Below, piece after piece: positions 31,839 through 39,172 of a DNA stretch of 64,000 nucleotides. The notes below the pieces were generated by a model, which did no database searches, had not been told where the DNA came from, and was given only the letters and a program-made list of their open reading frames with translations. A program made the translations under genes and the position numbers. The stretch comes from Polynucleobacter sp. es-MAR-4 (GTDB lineage: Bacteria > Pseudomonadota > Gammaproteobacteria > Burkholderiales > Burkholderiaceae). Each line of letters begins with the position of its first letter. The stretch's first letter is position 1. The stretch covers positions 930,001 through 994,000 of the forward strand of contig NZ_JACVPF010000001.1 of NCBI RefSeq assembly GCF_018882055.1, in the 5' to 3' direction.

Positions 31839-33875
31839 GTGAACCAACAAATAAATGTATTAACACCAACCCCAAGCAAAATTCCGGAGCTCTTAAAAAA
31901 GCGGTCAAACTGGATTTGTTGGAAAAAAAGTGGTGCAAAACCAAATGGTAGGTATGGAAAATTACCCGCCAATATCAAGGGCACAGTAATTAATGCTCAC
32001 GATGTTAACCATCATGTTGATCTAGAGACCGCATACCAAAGCTACGACTCAAATAAGTTCCAACTCGCCGGAATTGCCATCGATCTTCCGACCAACCCAG
32101 GTATTTACGGTTATACCGATGATGGCGAGCCTTTGTACCTGATTGGTGGAGACATCGATGAGTGCATAACCATTAAAGACAGCAAACTGGTAATAAGCGA
32201 ACAAGCAAAGAGTGATTTAAAGGCGCTGTGTCAGCCATATTGGGAAATCTCACCCTCTGGCACTGGAATTAGATGGTTCGGCTTACATACAAGGCCACTT
32301 AAAGGTGGCAATAAAAATGGTCGTGAAATGTATTCGAGCGGTCGGTTCTTAACTGTCACCGGGAAGAGCAAAGGCGGCCAAATAACTACCCTACCATCTA
32401 ATATCGAAGCTCTGGAGCAAGAGTGGTTTAGATCAACCAAATCTGCAGACATTAATGGCGATCTACTGGCGCATCTTCAAAGAGAGTCATATCAAGAGCC
32501 AGAACTAATCAATGATGGTGAAGGACGTAATATTGGGATCCTAAAGCATGCCGGACACTTAAGAGCGCAGGGATTATCTCAAGACGAAATTGAAGAAGCG
32601 TGTCTGGCCTTTAATCACAAAAAGCTAAATCCTCCTTTAGAAGAATGGCAAGTATTAGATATTGCTAGACGCTACGCTGAAGAAAAATCGACCCCCTACA
32701 TAGTGGAACCAATTGACGCTGCACACACCACCAAGAAAGAGTTTGAGCTCAATTTAAATTCAGGGCTCATTAAGCTTGTTGCCTCATCACCTAAAAGACC
32801 ATTTATTGCTGGGATTGATGTTATTCCCCTTGGTACATACAGCGCACTAGCAGGCTGGGGTGGGGTTGGAAAGACTAACCTCATCATATCTCTAGCGACA
32901 CAAGCATCAATTGGTGGATCATTCGCAGACAGGGTATGCAAAGAAACGTGTGTACTCATGCTCGCCTGTGAAGATAGTGAAGCTGAGATTAATGCTCGAT
33001 TTTGCGCTGCTATCGAAAACCTTCCCAAGGAAAAGCAGGAGCAGGCGCTCAGAAACACTAGGGTATTTAGTCTGGTTGGTCAAGATGTGCATATGGTGAA
33101 GATGGTCGGAAGAAATGCCGAACCGACTGGAAAATCCATCGTGCTGATCAATGCGGTAAATGAGCTTAAACAGCAAACTGGTGTTGATAGGTGTCTTGTC
33201 ATCATTGATCATGCCCGGATGATTGCCAGCGTAGATTGGAATGACTCCGCTCAAGCAACTGTCTTTACAAGAGAGATGCAGCACATTGCTTCAGAGACTG
33301 GCGCAGGTTTAGTTGTTTTAACCCATACCAATAAAGCTTCAATGAAGGCTGATCACAATTCCAATCAAGGGGATGTCTCAGGCTCTACTGCAATTGTTGA
33401 TAACGCTCGTTGGGTTGCTTTAGTTCGCACCATGGGTGATGCAGACGCTAAATCTCTTGGGATCGAAGTAGAGGCAAGACAAAACTACGTTTCACTGGAA
33501 ATTATTAAGACTAACTATTGTGCAATGGGAAGAGTTGGTTGGTTTTTAAAACGCACTGTGGAGCATCACTCGGTATCAGTGCTCGAGCCTGTTGAGTTAG
33601 CTAAACCCACCCTATCAAAGCCAGGAGATAACGCTCTTGAAAAACGACTCATTGAATACCTGAAAAGTCATTCAGGCCTAACTATCAACAAGATCAAGGG
33701 ATTTGCAGGTACCAAAGGTGTATTTAAGGCCAGTGAAAAAGCAGTTATCTCTGCCATTCAAGAGTTGATTGACAAAGACATGGTCAAACTAGAAATACCT
33801 TCAGATGAGCAACGTAAAGAGTTGGGTTTGCCCAAAAATACTGCAGGAGTTCTGATTGTTTCGGAGGGGGTTTAA
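31839..33875 (+). CDS. Primase-helicase replication protein (PrimPol-like N-terminus, RepA-type ATPase)
   Basis: A 678-residue protein. The N-terminal about 200 residues look like a prophage/plasmid primase-polymerase domain (NWICWKKSGAKPNGRYGKLP, GGDIDEC acidic site, SGTGIRWFG). A PriCT-like helical linker follows (EGRNIGILKHAGHLRAQGLS). The C-terminal half is a RecA-like ATPase with Walker A GWGGVGKT at about 339-346, Walker B LVIIDHARM at about 457, and VVLTHTNK. A longer TTG start at 31827 exists, but GTG at 31839 has GGAG seven bases upstream and is preferred. Its role is probably replication of the excised element. Confidence 0.82.
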   Translation: MNQQINVLTPTPSKIPELLKKRSNWICWKKSGAKPNGRYGKLPANIKGTVINAHDVNHHVDLETAYQSYDSNKFQLAGIAIDLPTNPGIYGYTDDGEPLYLIGGDIDECITIKDSKLVISEQAKSDLKALCQPYWEISPSGTGIRWFGLHTRPLKGGNKNGREMYSSGRFLTVTGKSKGGQITTLPSNIEALEQEWFRSTKSADINGDLLAHLQRESYQEPELINDGEGRNIGILKHAGHLRAQGLSQDEIEEACLAFNHKKLNPPLEEWQVLDIARRYAEEKSTPYIVEPIDAAHTTKKEFELNLNSGLIKLVASSPKRPFIAGIDVIPLGTYSALAGWGGVGKTNLIISLATQASIGGSFADRVCKETCVLMLACEDSEAEINARFCAAIENLPKEKQEQALRNTRVFSLVGQDVHMVKMVGRNAEPTGKSIVLINAVNELKQQTGVDRCLVIIDHARMIASVDWNDSAQATVFTREMQHIASETGAGLVVLTHTNKASMKADHNSNQGDVSGSTAIVDNARWVALVRTMGDADAKSLGIEVEARQNYVSLEIIKTNYCAMGRVGWFLKRTVEHHSVSVLEPVELAKPTLSKPGDNALEKRLIEYLKSHSGLTINKIKGFAGTKGVFKASEKAVISAIQELIDKDMVKLEIPSDEQRKELGLPKNTAGVLIVSEGV

Positions 33876-34142
33876 ATGACGCTACATCACATCCCCCAGG
33901 TAAGAAAACTGCCAAGTGCAACATTGCGGAAGACTCAAAAACCAGGCGTAAAACCAAGCTGGATATACGTTTGCGCCGGGTTTTTACCCCCAGGTAAATT
34001 AAGCATCTCAAAACCTGGCGCCGGGGCCAATAAATATAAGGGTTTGCGCCGGGTAATTTTCTCTTACGTCCTTACGGACGGTGCGTGCCCTTACCCACAC
34101 GTCACCGATCCTTCGTCTAAGGGGACTTTGCATGCGCTCTAA
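33876..34142 (+). CDS. Hypothetical protein, uncertain, 88 aa
   Basis: The ATG directly abuts the stop of the replication gene (TAAATG) and is preceded by an excellent GGAGGGGG five bases upstream, so translation is plausible. The product (MTLHHIPQVRKLPSATLRKT...) matches no family I recognise and has a basic N-terminus. It is translated across a structured, GC-rich segment with a 13-bp direct repeat, so the reading frame may be incidental to a regulatory or origin function. It overlaps the next gene by 11 bases. Confidence 0.35.
   Translation: MTLHHIPQVRKLPSATLRKTQKPGVKPSWIYVCAGFLPPGKLSISKPGAGANKYKGLRRVIFSYVLTDGACPYPHVTDPSSKGTLHAL
33969..34080. repeat. Structured GC-rich segment with 13-bp direct repeat
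   Basis: GTTTGCGCCGGGT occurs exactly at 33969-33981 and 34042-34054. Between and after lie GGGT-TTTT-ACCC (33978-33989), CCAGGT...ACCTGG, and CGTCC-TTAC-GGACG (34067-34080). This stands out in an otherwise AT-rich element. Directly downstream of the replication gene it could be an origin with iterons or an mRNA control region. No function is proven. Confidence 0.45.
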
Positions 34143-34497
34143 CCCTATGCTGCCACCACTCACAAACATCCCTTTGTATCTCCAGATTCAACGCCTAAAA
34201 GAAGAGGCTGCATCTGACTTAAAGAAGGGCTCAGCCAGCACCCTACCCACATACACACTTGAAGAAAAGTTAGTGCTGTGGATTCAATCGCTCACGCCAG
34301 CGCAGCTACAAAGATCTTACACAACTATAGAAGTCATCAAACTAGCTTTGCTCACTGGTAAATACCGAAGCCGCCCTGCACTGCAAGAAGTGGCTCAGTT
34401 ACTGCGAAAGCATGGGTTTGAACATAAGCGCAGCTGGACTAATGCCAGTCGAAATCAACGTTATTGGAAATTTATAGGAACAAAAAATGATCAATAA
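34132..34497 (+). CDS. Hypothetical element protein, 121 aa
   Basis: The chosen ATG at 34132 has AGGGGA eight bases upstream; an in-frame start at 34081 lacks this. The C-terminal half (SYTTIEVIKLALLTGKYRSRPALQEVAQLLRKHGFEHKRSWTNASRNQRYWKF) reads like a compact winged-helix or primase-associated DNA-binding module as found on other integrative elements, but I cannot name the family. Basic and probably cytosolic. The next gene starts within its last 11 bases. Confidence 0.6.
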   Translation: MRSNPMLPPLTNIPLYLQIQRLKEEAASDLKKGSASTLPTYTLEEKLVLWIQSLTPAQLQRSYTTIEVIKLALLTGKYRSRPALQEVAQLLRKHGFEHKRSWTNASRNQRYWKFIGTKNDQ

Positions 34498-35077
34498 AGA
34501 CAATACTATTGCAGCAAGAGTGGCCGCGAGGCTACAAAACCAATCAGTCTTTAACTACCCACGTAGTGGCGCATTTGACTCGGCAGCTTTCGCTAAGACC
34601 TATCGCGGTAAAAGACTGGACTTCACCCGCAAACTAAGGGAATGTGAAATAAGTGGGGAGTCATTCCAAGGGCAAATCCTATTAGCAGAACACCATATTT
34701 ATGAGGCGCTGACAAAAATAAGGTATTACCAAAATCAATGGTACATAAAGGGAGAGAAATCGTATTTTGAAACAGATCAAGATGCATGTCGCATCATCAA
34801 GAATTTAGATAGCTCAATTTTTGATAGGCTCTCGCCTGCATTTATCGCCTTAGATTCAGCTGATCCCCTGCACACCATAAGATCTGAATACAAAAAATTG
34901 CAAAGGGCATTTATAGTCGCCCTCGATTCAGCTGACGTTAACTATTCGACTGGAAAGGGCAAATACGCCAAACGCTTGTTTAAGTACAACCCTGCAGCCA
35001 AAGAATATCTGGAGAGCACTAGAAATTTATGCGAAAAAATTCTAGAGGAGGCATTTAAGCGCCAAAACAACGAATAA
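34487..35077 (+). CDS. Hypothetical element protein, 196 aa
   Basis: Starts inside the end of the preceding gene (overlap 34487-34497), so the two are likely translated together. The product (MINKDNTIAARVAARLQNQS...) is charged, helical in character, and without signal peptide or membrane segment. A near-repeat FIALDSADPLHTIRSEYKKLQRAFIVALDSADVNY is visible around residues 118-150. Family and function are not recognised. Confidence 0.6.
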   Translation: MINKDNTIAARVAARLQNQSVFNYPRSGAFDSAAFAKTYRGKRLDFTRKLRECEISGESFQGQILLAEHHIYEALTKIRYYQNQWYIKGEKSYFETDQDACRIIKNLDSSIFDRLSPAFIALDSADPLHTIRSEYKKLQRAFIVALDSADVNYSTGKGKYAKRLFKYNPAAKEYLESTRNLCEKILEEAFKRQNNE

Positions 35078-35140
35078 CCCCCGCCACTTAACACCCTGCC
35101 CAGGGAATAAAGCCATCCATCACATCCTTAAAGGAGTTTT

Positions 35141-35467
35141 ATGCTCGATCACTTCCTTGAAGCTCAAAACCCAATATATGATCAAGTTCTTAATGAACTA
35201 CGTAATTGCCGCAAGCAAACTCACTGGATGTGGTTTATTTATCCACAACCAAAAGGCCTTGGCACTAGCCCCATGTCAGTACGTTATGCAATAGAAGACG
35301 AAAAGCAAGCAAAGGAATACTGGGATCACCCCATTTTGGGTAAAAGATTGCGAGAATGTTTTGGTCTAGTAGAAAACAGTGGCAAGACTCCAGAACAGAT
35401 ATTCAGCCCAACTGATGCACTGAAATACCGTAGCTGCAAAGCTCTATTTAGCCAATTTATGGGTTAA
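35141..35467 (+). CDS. DUF1810 family protein, C-terminally short
   Basis: A 108-residue protein with the DUF1810 signature: FLEAQNPIYDQVLNELRNCRKQTHWMWFIYPQPKGLG, YAIEDEKQAKEYWDHPILGKRLREC and the SCKALF motif. Family members are usually around 140 residues with a further helix after this point, whereas this one stops at SQFMG. It may be a degraded copy. AAGGAG lies before the ATG. The biochemical function of the family is not known to me. Confidence 0.75.
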   Translation: MLDHFLEAQNPIYDQVLNELRNCRKQTHWMWFIYPQPKGLGTSPMSVRYAIEDEKQAKEYWDHPILGKRLRECFGLVENSGKTPEQIFSPTDALKYRSCKALFSQFMG

Positions 35468-35616
35468 AAACTCCGCAATCCTTACTACACCTCTCTACGG
35501 CTAGCGATGTGAGACCTATTGGTAAGTTTATTCATCTATCTCATATAGTGAAATGAAGATAGCGTATGCTGGTTATAAGACTATTTTTTATAAGCACTTA
35601 GGAATCTGCCTGGCAT

Positions 35617-35790
35617 ATGGAACACCAGATCAAACCCAAGTCCCCATCCGATGGCTTAACACTCAAAGAAGTAGGAGATGTTATTGGTGTCACTCGTGAA
35701 CGAGTTCGGCAAATAGAGGCCAAGGCACTCATCAAACTACAAAAACAATTAGATCTTCGCAACCTGAAGCACATAAATCAAATTATCTAA
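35617..35790 (+). CDS. Stand-alone sigma-70 region 4 helix-turn-helix protein, 57 aa
   Basis: A short frame from ATG 35617 to TAA 35790. Residues 14-42 (LTLKEVGDVIGVTRERVRQI then EAKALIKLQ) are a near-perfect sigma-70 region 4.2 helix-turn-helix, as in RpoD or RpoH, with nothing of regions 1-3. An in-frame stop at 35599 closes the frame upstream, so it is not simply a misread longer sigma factor. It could bind -35 elements or the RNA polymerase flap, or be a sigma-gene fragment. Ribosome binding site is weak. Confidence 0.6.
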   Translation: MEHQIKPKSPSDGLTLKEVGDVIGVTRERVRQIEAKALIKLQKQLDLRNLKHINQII

Positions 35791-35820
35791 CCCCAATATA
35801 ACTACCCGTAGGAAGCGCAT

Positions 35821-36027
35821 ATGAATAGTTCTTACTCAACTGAAGATGACTCAGAGCACATTGAAGATGTACCCACCCTCTCAGCACGATTTAAAGCCAC
35901 TAGAGCCATACTAAATGCTGTTACTCAGGCAAAAATTACAGACGGTACTTGCAAGCCAGAAAAAATTATTTGCAGATTTACACCCAGCGGGTCATTCAGT
36001 AGATGGCTAGATCAAGATACTGATTAG
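35821..36027 (+). CDS. Small hypothetical protein, paralog of 36678 gene
   Basis: A 68-residue acidic-to-basic protein (MNSSYSTEDDSEHIEDVPTL...). It shares the pattern L-S-x-x-F-x-A-x-R-A-x-L-N-A-x-x-x-A-K-I-T-D-G-T-x-K-P-x-x-I-I-x-R with the gene at 36678-36893, so the two are paralogs. AGGA lies about eight bases upstream of the ATG. No family recognised. Confidence 0.6.
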   Translation: MNSSYSTEDDSEHIEDVPTLSARFKATRAILNAVTQAKITDGTCKPEKIICRFTPSGSFSRWLDQDTD

Positions 36028-36111
36028 GGGGGGTCGAAGTAAAGACATTAGCAAGACGAAAAGCGCTGGGTATTAGTAAACAAGACTTAACTTACATTGG
36101 GGACATTTAAG

Positions 36112-36441
36112 GTGAAAAATATATTCCTTATGACTGTTTTTATCTCAAGCATATCTCTCGCTCAAACAACCTATTACTCTGATCAATATGGCATGCCTCA
36201 GGGATCCGCAACACGGACAGGCAACACTACTTACTACTCGAACCAATATGGAATGCCCCAGGGAACGGCTACCCAGTCAGGAAATACAACTTACTACAGT
36301 AATCAATATGGGATGCCGCAAGGGACTGCCACACAGTCGGGGGGCACCACCTACTACAACAATCAATATGGGATGCCGCAAGGTTCAGCAACAACTATAG
36401 GGCCCGCCCCCATCCAGCCAATAAGGCCTTATGGAAGATAA
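36112..36441 (+). CDS. Exported Tyr-rich tandem-repeat protein
   Basis: GTG start at 36112 with GGGGA upstream gives 109 residues. Residues 1-18 (MKNIFLMTVFISSISLAQ) are a signal peptide. Four 20-residue repeats follow at 19-38, 39-58, 59-78 and 79-98, consensus TTYYSNQYGMPQGTATQSGN, then a Pro-rich end. The DNA repeat period is 60 bp. The mature protein has four YY pairs and four QYGMPQG motifs and no cysteine. Similar short YY/GxPxG repeats occur in proteobacterial envelope proteins, but no function is known to me. Confidence 0.7.
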   Translation: MKNIFLMTVFISSISLAQTTYYSDQYGMPQGSATRTGNTTYYSNQYGMPQGTATQSGNTTYYSNQYGMPQGTATQSGGTTYYNNQYGMPQGSATTIGPAPIQPIRPYGR

Positions 36442-36669
36442 ATGGATATCCTGGATAAACATAAATTTGACTCAATAGTCGCCCAATTGAGGCTCGATCT
36501 CCCAAATCACTCAGAAGAGGAAACGACTAAATATATTGATTTGCTGGATATTGTGCTGGAAGACCACATGGTTGAGGAACTTGAGGTCAATGGCGGCAAG
36601 CATAACTTTGCTCGATTCATTGATAACTATGCTGAGAGACTTTTGGAATGGAAATACAAATCAATTTAA
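36442..36669 (+). CDS. Small hypothetical protein, 75 aa
   Basis: The ATG follows the stop of the repeat-protein gene without a gap (GGAAG lies just upstream). The product (MDILDKHKFDSIVAQLRLDL...) is acidic and helical, with no export signal, and ends NYAERLLEWKYKSI. Not recognised. Likely co-transcribed with its neighbours. Confidence 0.6.
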   Translation: MDILDKHKFDSIVAQLRLDLPNHSEEETTKYIDLLDIVLEDHMVEELEVNGGKHNFARFIDNYAERLLEWKYKSI

Positions 36670-36677
36670 GGGTATGA

Positions 36678-36893
36678 ATGAATAGAAATAATCACAGTTT
36701 GATAGAAGATGACCCAGAAGATATAAATGACTACCCGCTCTCTGTGCAATTTTCAGCTCGCAGGGCATTACTGAATGCAGAAGTAAAGGCAAAAATAACT
36801 GATGGAACCTATAAGCCGAAGCTAATTATCAATCGAATTCCAAACCACACCATACCGACCGACTATCACTTGAAGCTAAGAAAGGCAGATTAG
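36678..36893 (+). CDS. Small hypothetical protein, paralog of 35821 gene
   Basis: A 71-residue protein (MNRNNHSLIEDDPEDINDYP...). It carries the same core as the 35821 gene: LSVQFSARRALLNAEVKAKI followed by TDGTYKPKLIINR. The paralogs are about 650 bases apart with two unrelated genes between them. An ATG four bases earlier leads straight to a stop. No family recognised. Confidence 0.6.
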   Translation: MNRNNHSLIEDDPEDINDYPLSVQFSARRALLNAEVKAKITDGTYKPKLIINRIPNHTIPTDYHLKLRKAD

Positions 36894-36897
36894 TTCA

Positions 36898-37365
36898 ATG
36901 AGCTTCTCAAACATAAAAATAATACTTGCTTGCAGTGCATTAATTGTTGGACTACAGGGTTGTGCAAACTCAAGCATCGACTGGGCGCACTCAAAAGTAT
37001 TAAGTACTCTGCCAGCCAGCCTGCAAGGCTCAACTGTGGCCATTTACCCATTAGATAAAGATAAAGCGGGGAAAATTGAAACCGTAGCTATACAGAACCA
37101 CATAACAACTGAACTCAATAAAATGGGGGTGAAATCAGTTAATCCACGTCAAGAAGTGCCAACATATTTCGTTTTATTTGATTATGCGAATGAGTTGGGA
37201 ATAGCGGCTAACTATGAGCAAGTTTTTCTTTTAATTGCCTACTCATCAACAAATCCACCACAGCAGGTTTACAAAGCAAAACTATCAATAGATAGCAAGA
37301 ACAATAATACTGTTGAAAATGTAAATATTGCTGTTACGACCCTATTTGATAGAGCGCCAAAATAA
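36898..37365 (+). CDS. Predicted lipoprotein, 155 aa
   Basis: A lipoprotein signal is clear: hydrophobic stretch IIIACS-type core ending GLQGC with the lipidated Cys22. The mature part (STVAIYPLDKDKAGKIETVAI, YFVLFDYANE) recalls DUF4136-like periplasmic lipoproteins that fold as a small alpha/beta domain, but the match is by eye only. Residue 24 onwards has no Asp at +2, consistent with outer-membrane sorting. It sits in a run of envelope-targeted genes. Confidence 0.7.
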   Translation: MSFSNIKIILACSALIVGLQGCANSSIDWAHSKVLSTLPASLQGSTVAIYPLDKDKAGKIETVAIQNHITTELNKMGVKSVNPRQEVPTYFVLFDYANELGIAANYEQVFLLIAYSSTNPPQQVYKAKLSIDSKNNNTVENVNIAVTTLFDRAPK

Positions 37366-37374
37366 GGTAACTCA

Positions 37375-37701
37375 ATGAAAAAAAACTTTTTATATTCAAG
37401 CCTACTGGTGACGATGTTAATTACAAGTAATGTCCAAGCGCAGAATGCAGGCGCATTTGCTGGGGGTTTTACAGATGGCTTAAATCGAGGGCTATCTAGT
37501 GGGTCAAATGCTGCAAATGTCCAAATGCTTATCCTGCAGCAACGTCTAGAAAACAGGAAGCAATACGGTACAAGAGAAATACAAAGATTAGATGCTTTAG
37601 AAAAGAATTCAGACGCTAGACTACGAGAAATCTTTGGACAACTAAGTGGGTCAGATCCACAAATACCAAATCAAACACCTGCACGAACAAGGCAGTTCTA
37701 A
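37375..37701 (+). CDS. Small secreted protein, 108 aa
   Basis: N-terminal signal peptide (MKKNFLYSSLLVTMLITSNVQAQ). The mature region is Gly/Ala/Asn-rich at first (AGAFAGGFTDGLNRGLSSGSNAAN), then a charged helix (LQQRLENRKQYGTREIQRLDALEKNSDARL) that could form a coiled coil. AAGG precedes the ATG. Not recognised. Confidence 0.6.
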   Translation: MKKNFLYSSLLVTMLITSNVQAQNAGAFAGGFTDGLNRGLSSGSNAANVQMLILQQRLENRKQYGTREIQRLDALEKNSDARLREIFGQLSGSDPQIPNQTPARTRQF

Positions 37702-37727
37702 TTACCTGATCAAACAATGTGACCCAT

Positions 37728-38156
37728 ATGAAATTGATACCTACCTCCTTGCTTTCACTGTTACTTATCTTACCTCTGCCTACATATGCGCAAACCACTT
37801 CTCTGGCATGCAACCTTCCTAGTGGAAAGGAATGGGGAACACTAAAGATAGACTTAAAGCAAAAAACAATAATTGATAAGAATGTTCTTCAAAAGGCATC
37901 TGCTGACTATCTTGAGAGATGGAACGAGAAATATTATCGCGAAAAAGGCAAGGAGTATAAAACTCAACCATTTAACCCTGATAAAAGTGCCACCATATTT
38001 AAGATCACCAAAATTAATGACGAAACAATTTTTGGCGAGTCTCACTCATTAAGCTATAAATCAATCGAAATTAATAGGTACACCTTACAAATGAAGTATC
38101 CAGAAATGCCATCCGACGACATATTCCAATGCTCAAAAATAGAGAAAGCTTTTTAA
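37728..38156 (+). CDS. Small secreted protein, 142 aa
   Basis: ATG at 37728 is preferred over an upstream GTG at 37719. The signal peptide (MKLIPTSLLSLLLILPLPTYAQ) is obvious. The mature protein has two cysteines, one at each end (SLACNLPSG and IFQCSKIE), which may pair as a disulfide in the periplasm. It is abutted by the next gene without gap. Not recognised. Confidence 0.6.
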   Translation: MKLIPTSLLSLLLILPLPTYAQTTSLACNLPSGKEWGTLKIDLKQKTIIDKNVLQKASADYLERWNEKYYREKGKEYKTQPFNPDKSATIFKITKINDETIFGESHSLSYKSIEINRYTLQMKYPEMPSDDIFQCSKIEKAF

Positions 38157-38393
38157 ATGATTTACATCTACTTTTATTTAGCAATAGGAGTTATTGTTAC
38201 AGCAGCATCTTATATATCTTACGAGCATAAAGAAAAAGATATTTCCGAGGTTGTTCACGATAAATTACATGAGTTACGTGATGATGGTTCATTCTCATTT
38301 CAAAGTGCCAACATCCTGGGGCATCTATTCGCTTTCACTTTCAGCATACTTCTTTGGCCTACTTTAATCATTAAGAAAATTCTTTGTTACTAG
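38157..38393 (+). CDS. Small membrane protein, 78 aa
   Basis: ATG begins in the base after the previous stop. There are two hydrophobic segments, residues 1-20 (MIYIYFYLAIGVIVTAASYI) and about 54-74 (HLFAFTFSILLWPTLIIKKI), separated by a charged loop. Probably an inner-membrane hairpin. Not recognised. Confidence 0.55.
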   Translation: MIYIYFYLAIGVIVTAASYISYEHKEKDISEVVHDKLHELRDDGSFSFQSANILGHLFAFTFSILLWPTLIIKKILCY

Positions 38394-38571
38394 ATATTCG
38401 GATCGATGGCGGCTCTAGATTGAAGGCAAATAAGTATTTTGAAATCAGTAGACGGCTTTGCTGGCTTATCAGGGACTACCCTTAGAAATAAATTTTAAAC
38501 TTTGCTCACCCCAGATTAGTCTTTATGTTCTAAAATCCATAATGAAGTTACTTTTTTAATCGGGGTCACTT
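38394..38571 (+). promoter_or_regulatory. Intergenic region ahead of the Hxs operon
   Basis: 178 bases without a gene, the largest gap in this half of the element, so the likely site of the operon promoter. Candidate -10 hexamers are TAAAAT at about 38532 and CATAAT at about 38539, both without a good -35. A GGGG at about 38563 could serve as the ribosome-binding site. No operator is evident. Confidence 0.35.
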
Positions 38572-38859
38572 ATGTCTAAAAAATTCCTAGTTCCTGTAAG
38601 TGCGGCTATTGCAGCTTTGGCTGGCAATAATGCAAGTGCTACAGCGCCGACAGTGGGTAGTCAAGATTTGGCAAGCCGCCCAGTAAACACAACAAGTTCA
38701 AGCTTGATGAGTGGTAGTCCAATCCAATCCGTAGAGTATGTAAAAAATGGAGAGGCCCACCTCCTAATGATGAAGAAGATTGATGCTGGACAAGTACTCG
38801 CATATCACTCTTCGCATGCTTCTCACGCCTCACACAGCTCGCATAGATCTGGAAGATAA
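38572..38859 (+). CDS. hxsA: His-Xaa-Ser repeat precursor peptide (HxsA-like, short form)
   Basis: A 95-residue protein. The N-terminus (MSKKFLVPVSAAIAALAGNN) is basic then hydrophobic, and may be a leader or signal. The C-terminus, residues 79-93, is five perfect H-x-S triplets (HSS HAS HAS HSS HRS) followed by Gly-Arg, preceded by a Tyr. Position ahead of hxsD, hxsB and hxsC marks it as the substrate of the radical SAM pair. As I recall, reference HxsA proteins also contain a peptidoglycan-binding-like domain; this one does not, and such a domain is encoded separately at 41762. The modification made is not known. Confidence 0.82.
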   Translation: MSKKFLVPVSAAIAALAGNNASATAPTVGSQDLASRPVNTTSSSLMSGSPIQSVEYVKNGEAHLLMMKKIDAGQVLAYHSSHASHASHSSHRSGR

Positions 38860-38872
38860 ATGAAAGTCGTTA

Positions 38873-39172
38873 ATGGAATCAAGGTTGCTGTTTGATAAAA
38901 ATGTGTATTCCATTGAGGCCTTAAAAAAAGCTTCATATAGAAACATTGCAAACTATTCAGTAGTAATAAAAAAAGAAGGTGCTCAGTTGGAGTGCCTTTT
39001 TTCATTTCCAGCCAAAACCTCAGATGAAAAAGTCCTAGAATATTTGGATGATTTCAAAAAGGAAGTGCTTGATCAAGACTTGCGCGAAATCATCAAGCGA
39101 GAAACTGAAGGGGTTAGAAATCTAATTTTGTCTCATGCCTTTTCAAAGACAGGGCTTACTGGGGATGAGTAA
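38873..39172 (+). CDS. hxsD: His-Xaa-Ser system protein HxsD
   Basis: A 99-residue cytosolic protein. The C-terminal block VLDQDLREIIKRETEGVRNL followed by ILSHAFSKTGL matches my memory of the HxsD family motif (LLNDYxLRE and RNLIL.HAF). The N-terminus VYSIEALKKASYRNI also fits. Its small size and constant pairing with HxsB/HxsC suggest a role as substrate-recognition or adaptor protein, which is inference. It lies 13 bases after the precursor gene and overlaps hxsB by eight bases. Confidence 0.85.
   Translation: MESRLLFDKNVYSIEALKKASYRNIANYSVVIKKEGAQLECLFSFPAKTSDEKVLEYLDDFKKEVLDQDLREIIKRETEGVRNLILSHAFSKTGLTGDE

Noticed and set aside
36165-36410. CRISPR-like repeats at 60-bp spacing
   Set aside because: The repeats encode in-frame 20-residue protein units with third-position variation and there are no unique spacers.
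38806-38850. H-x-S tail as a simple metal-binding His-rich tail
   Set aside because: Strict H-x-S triplet register and the adjacent hxsD, hxsB and hxsC genes make a modification substrate the better reading, though metal binding by the product is not excluded.
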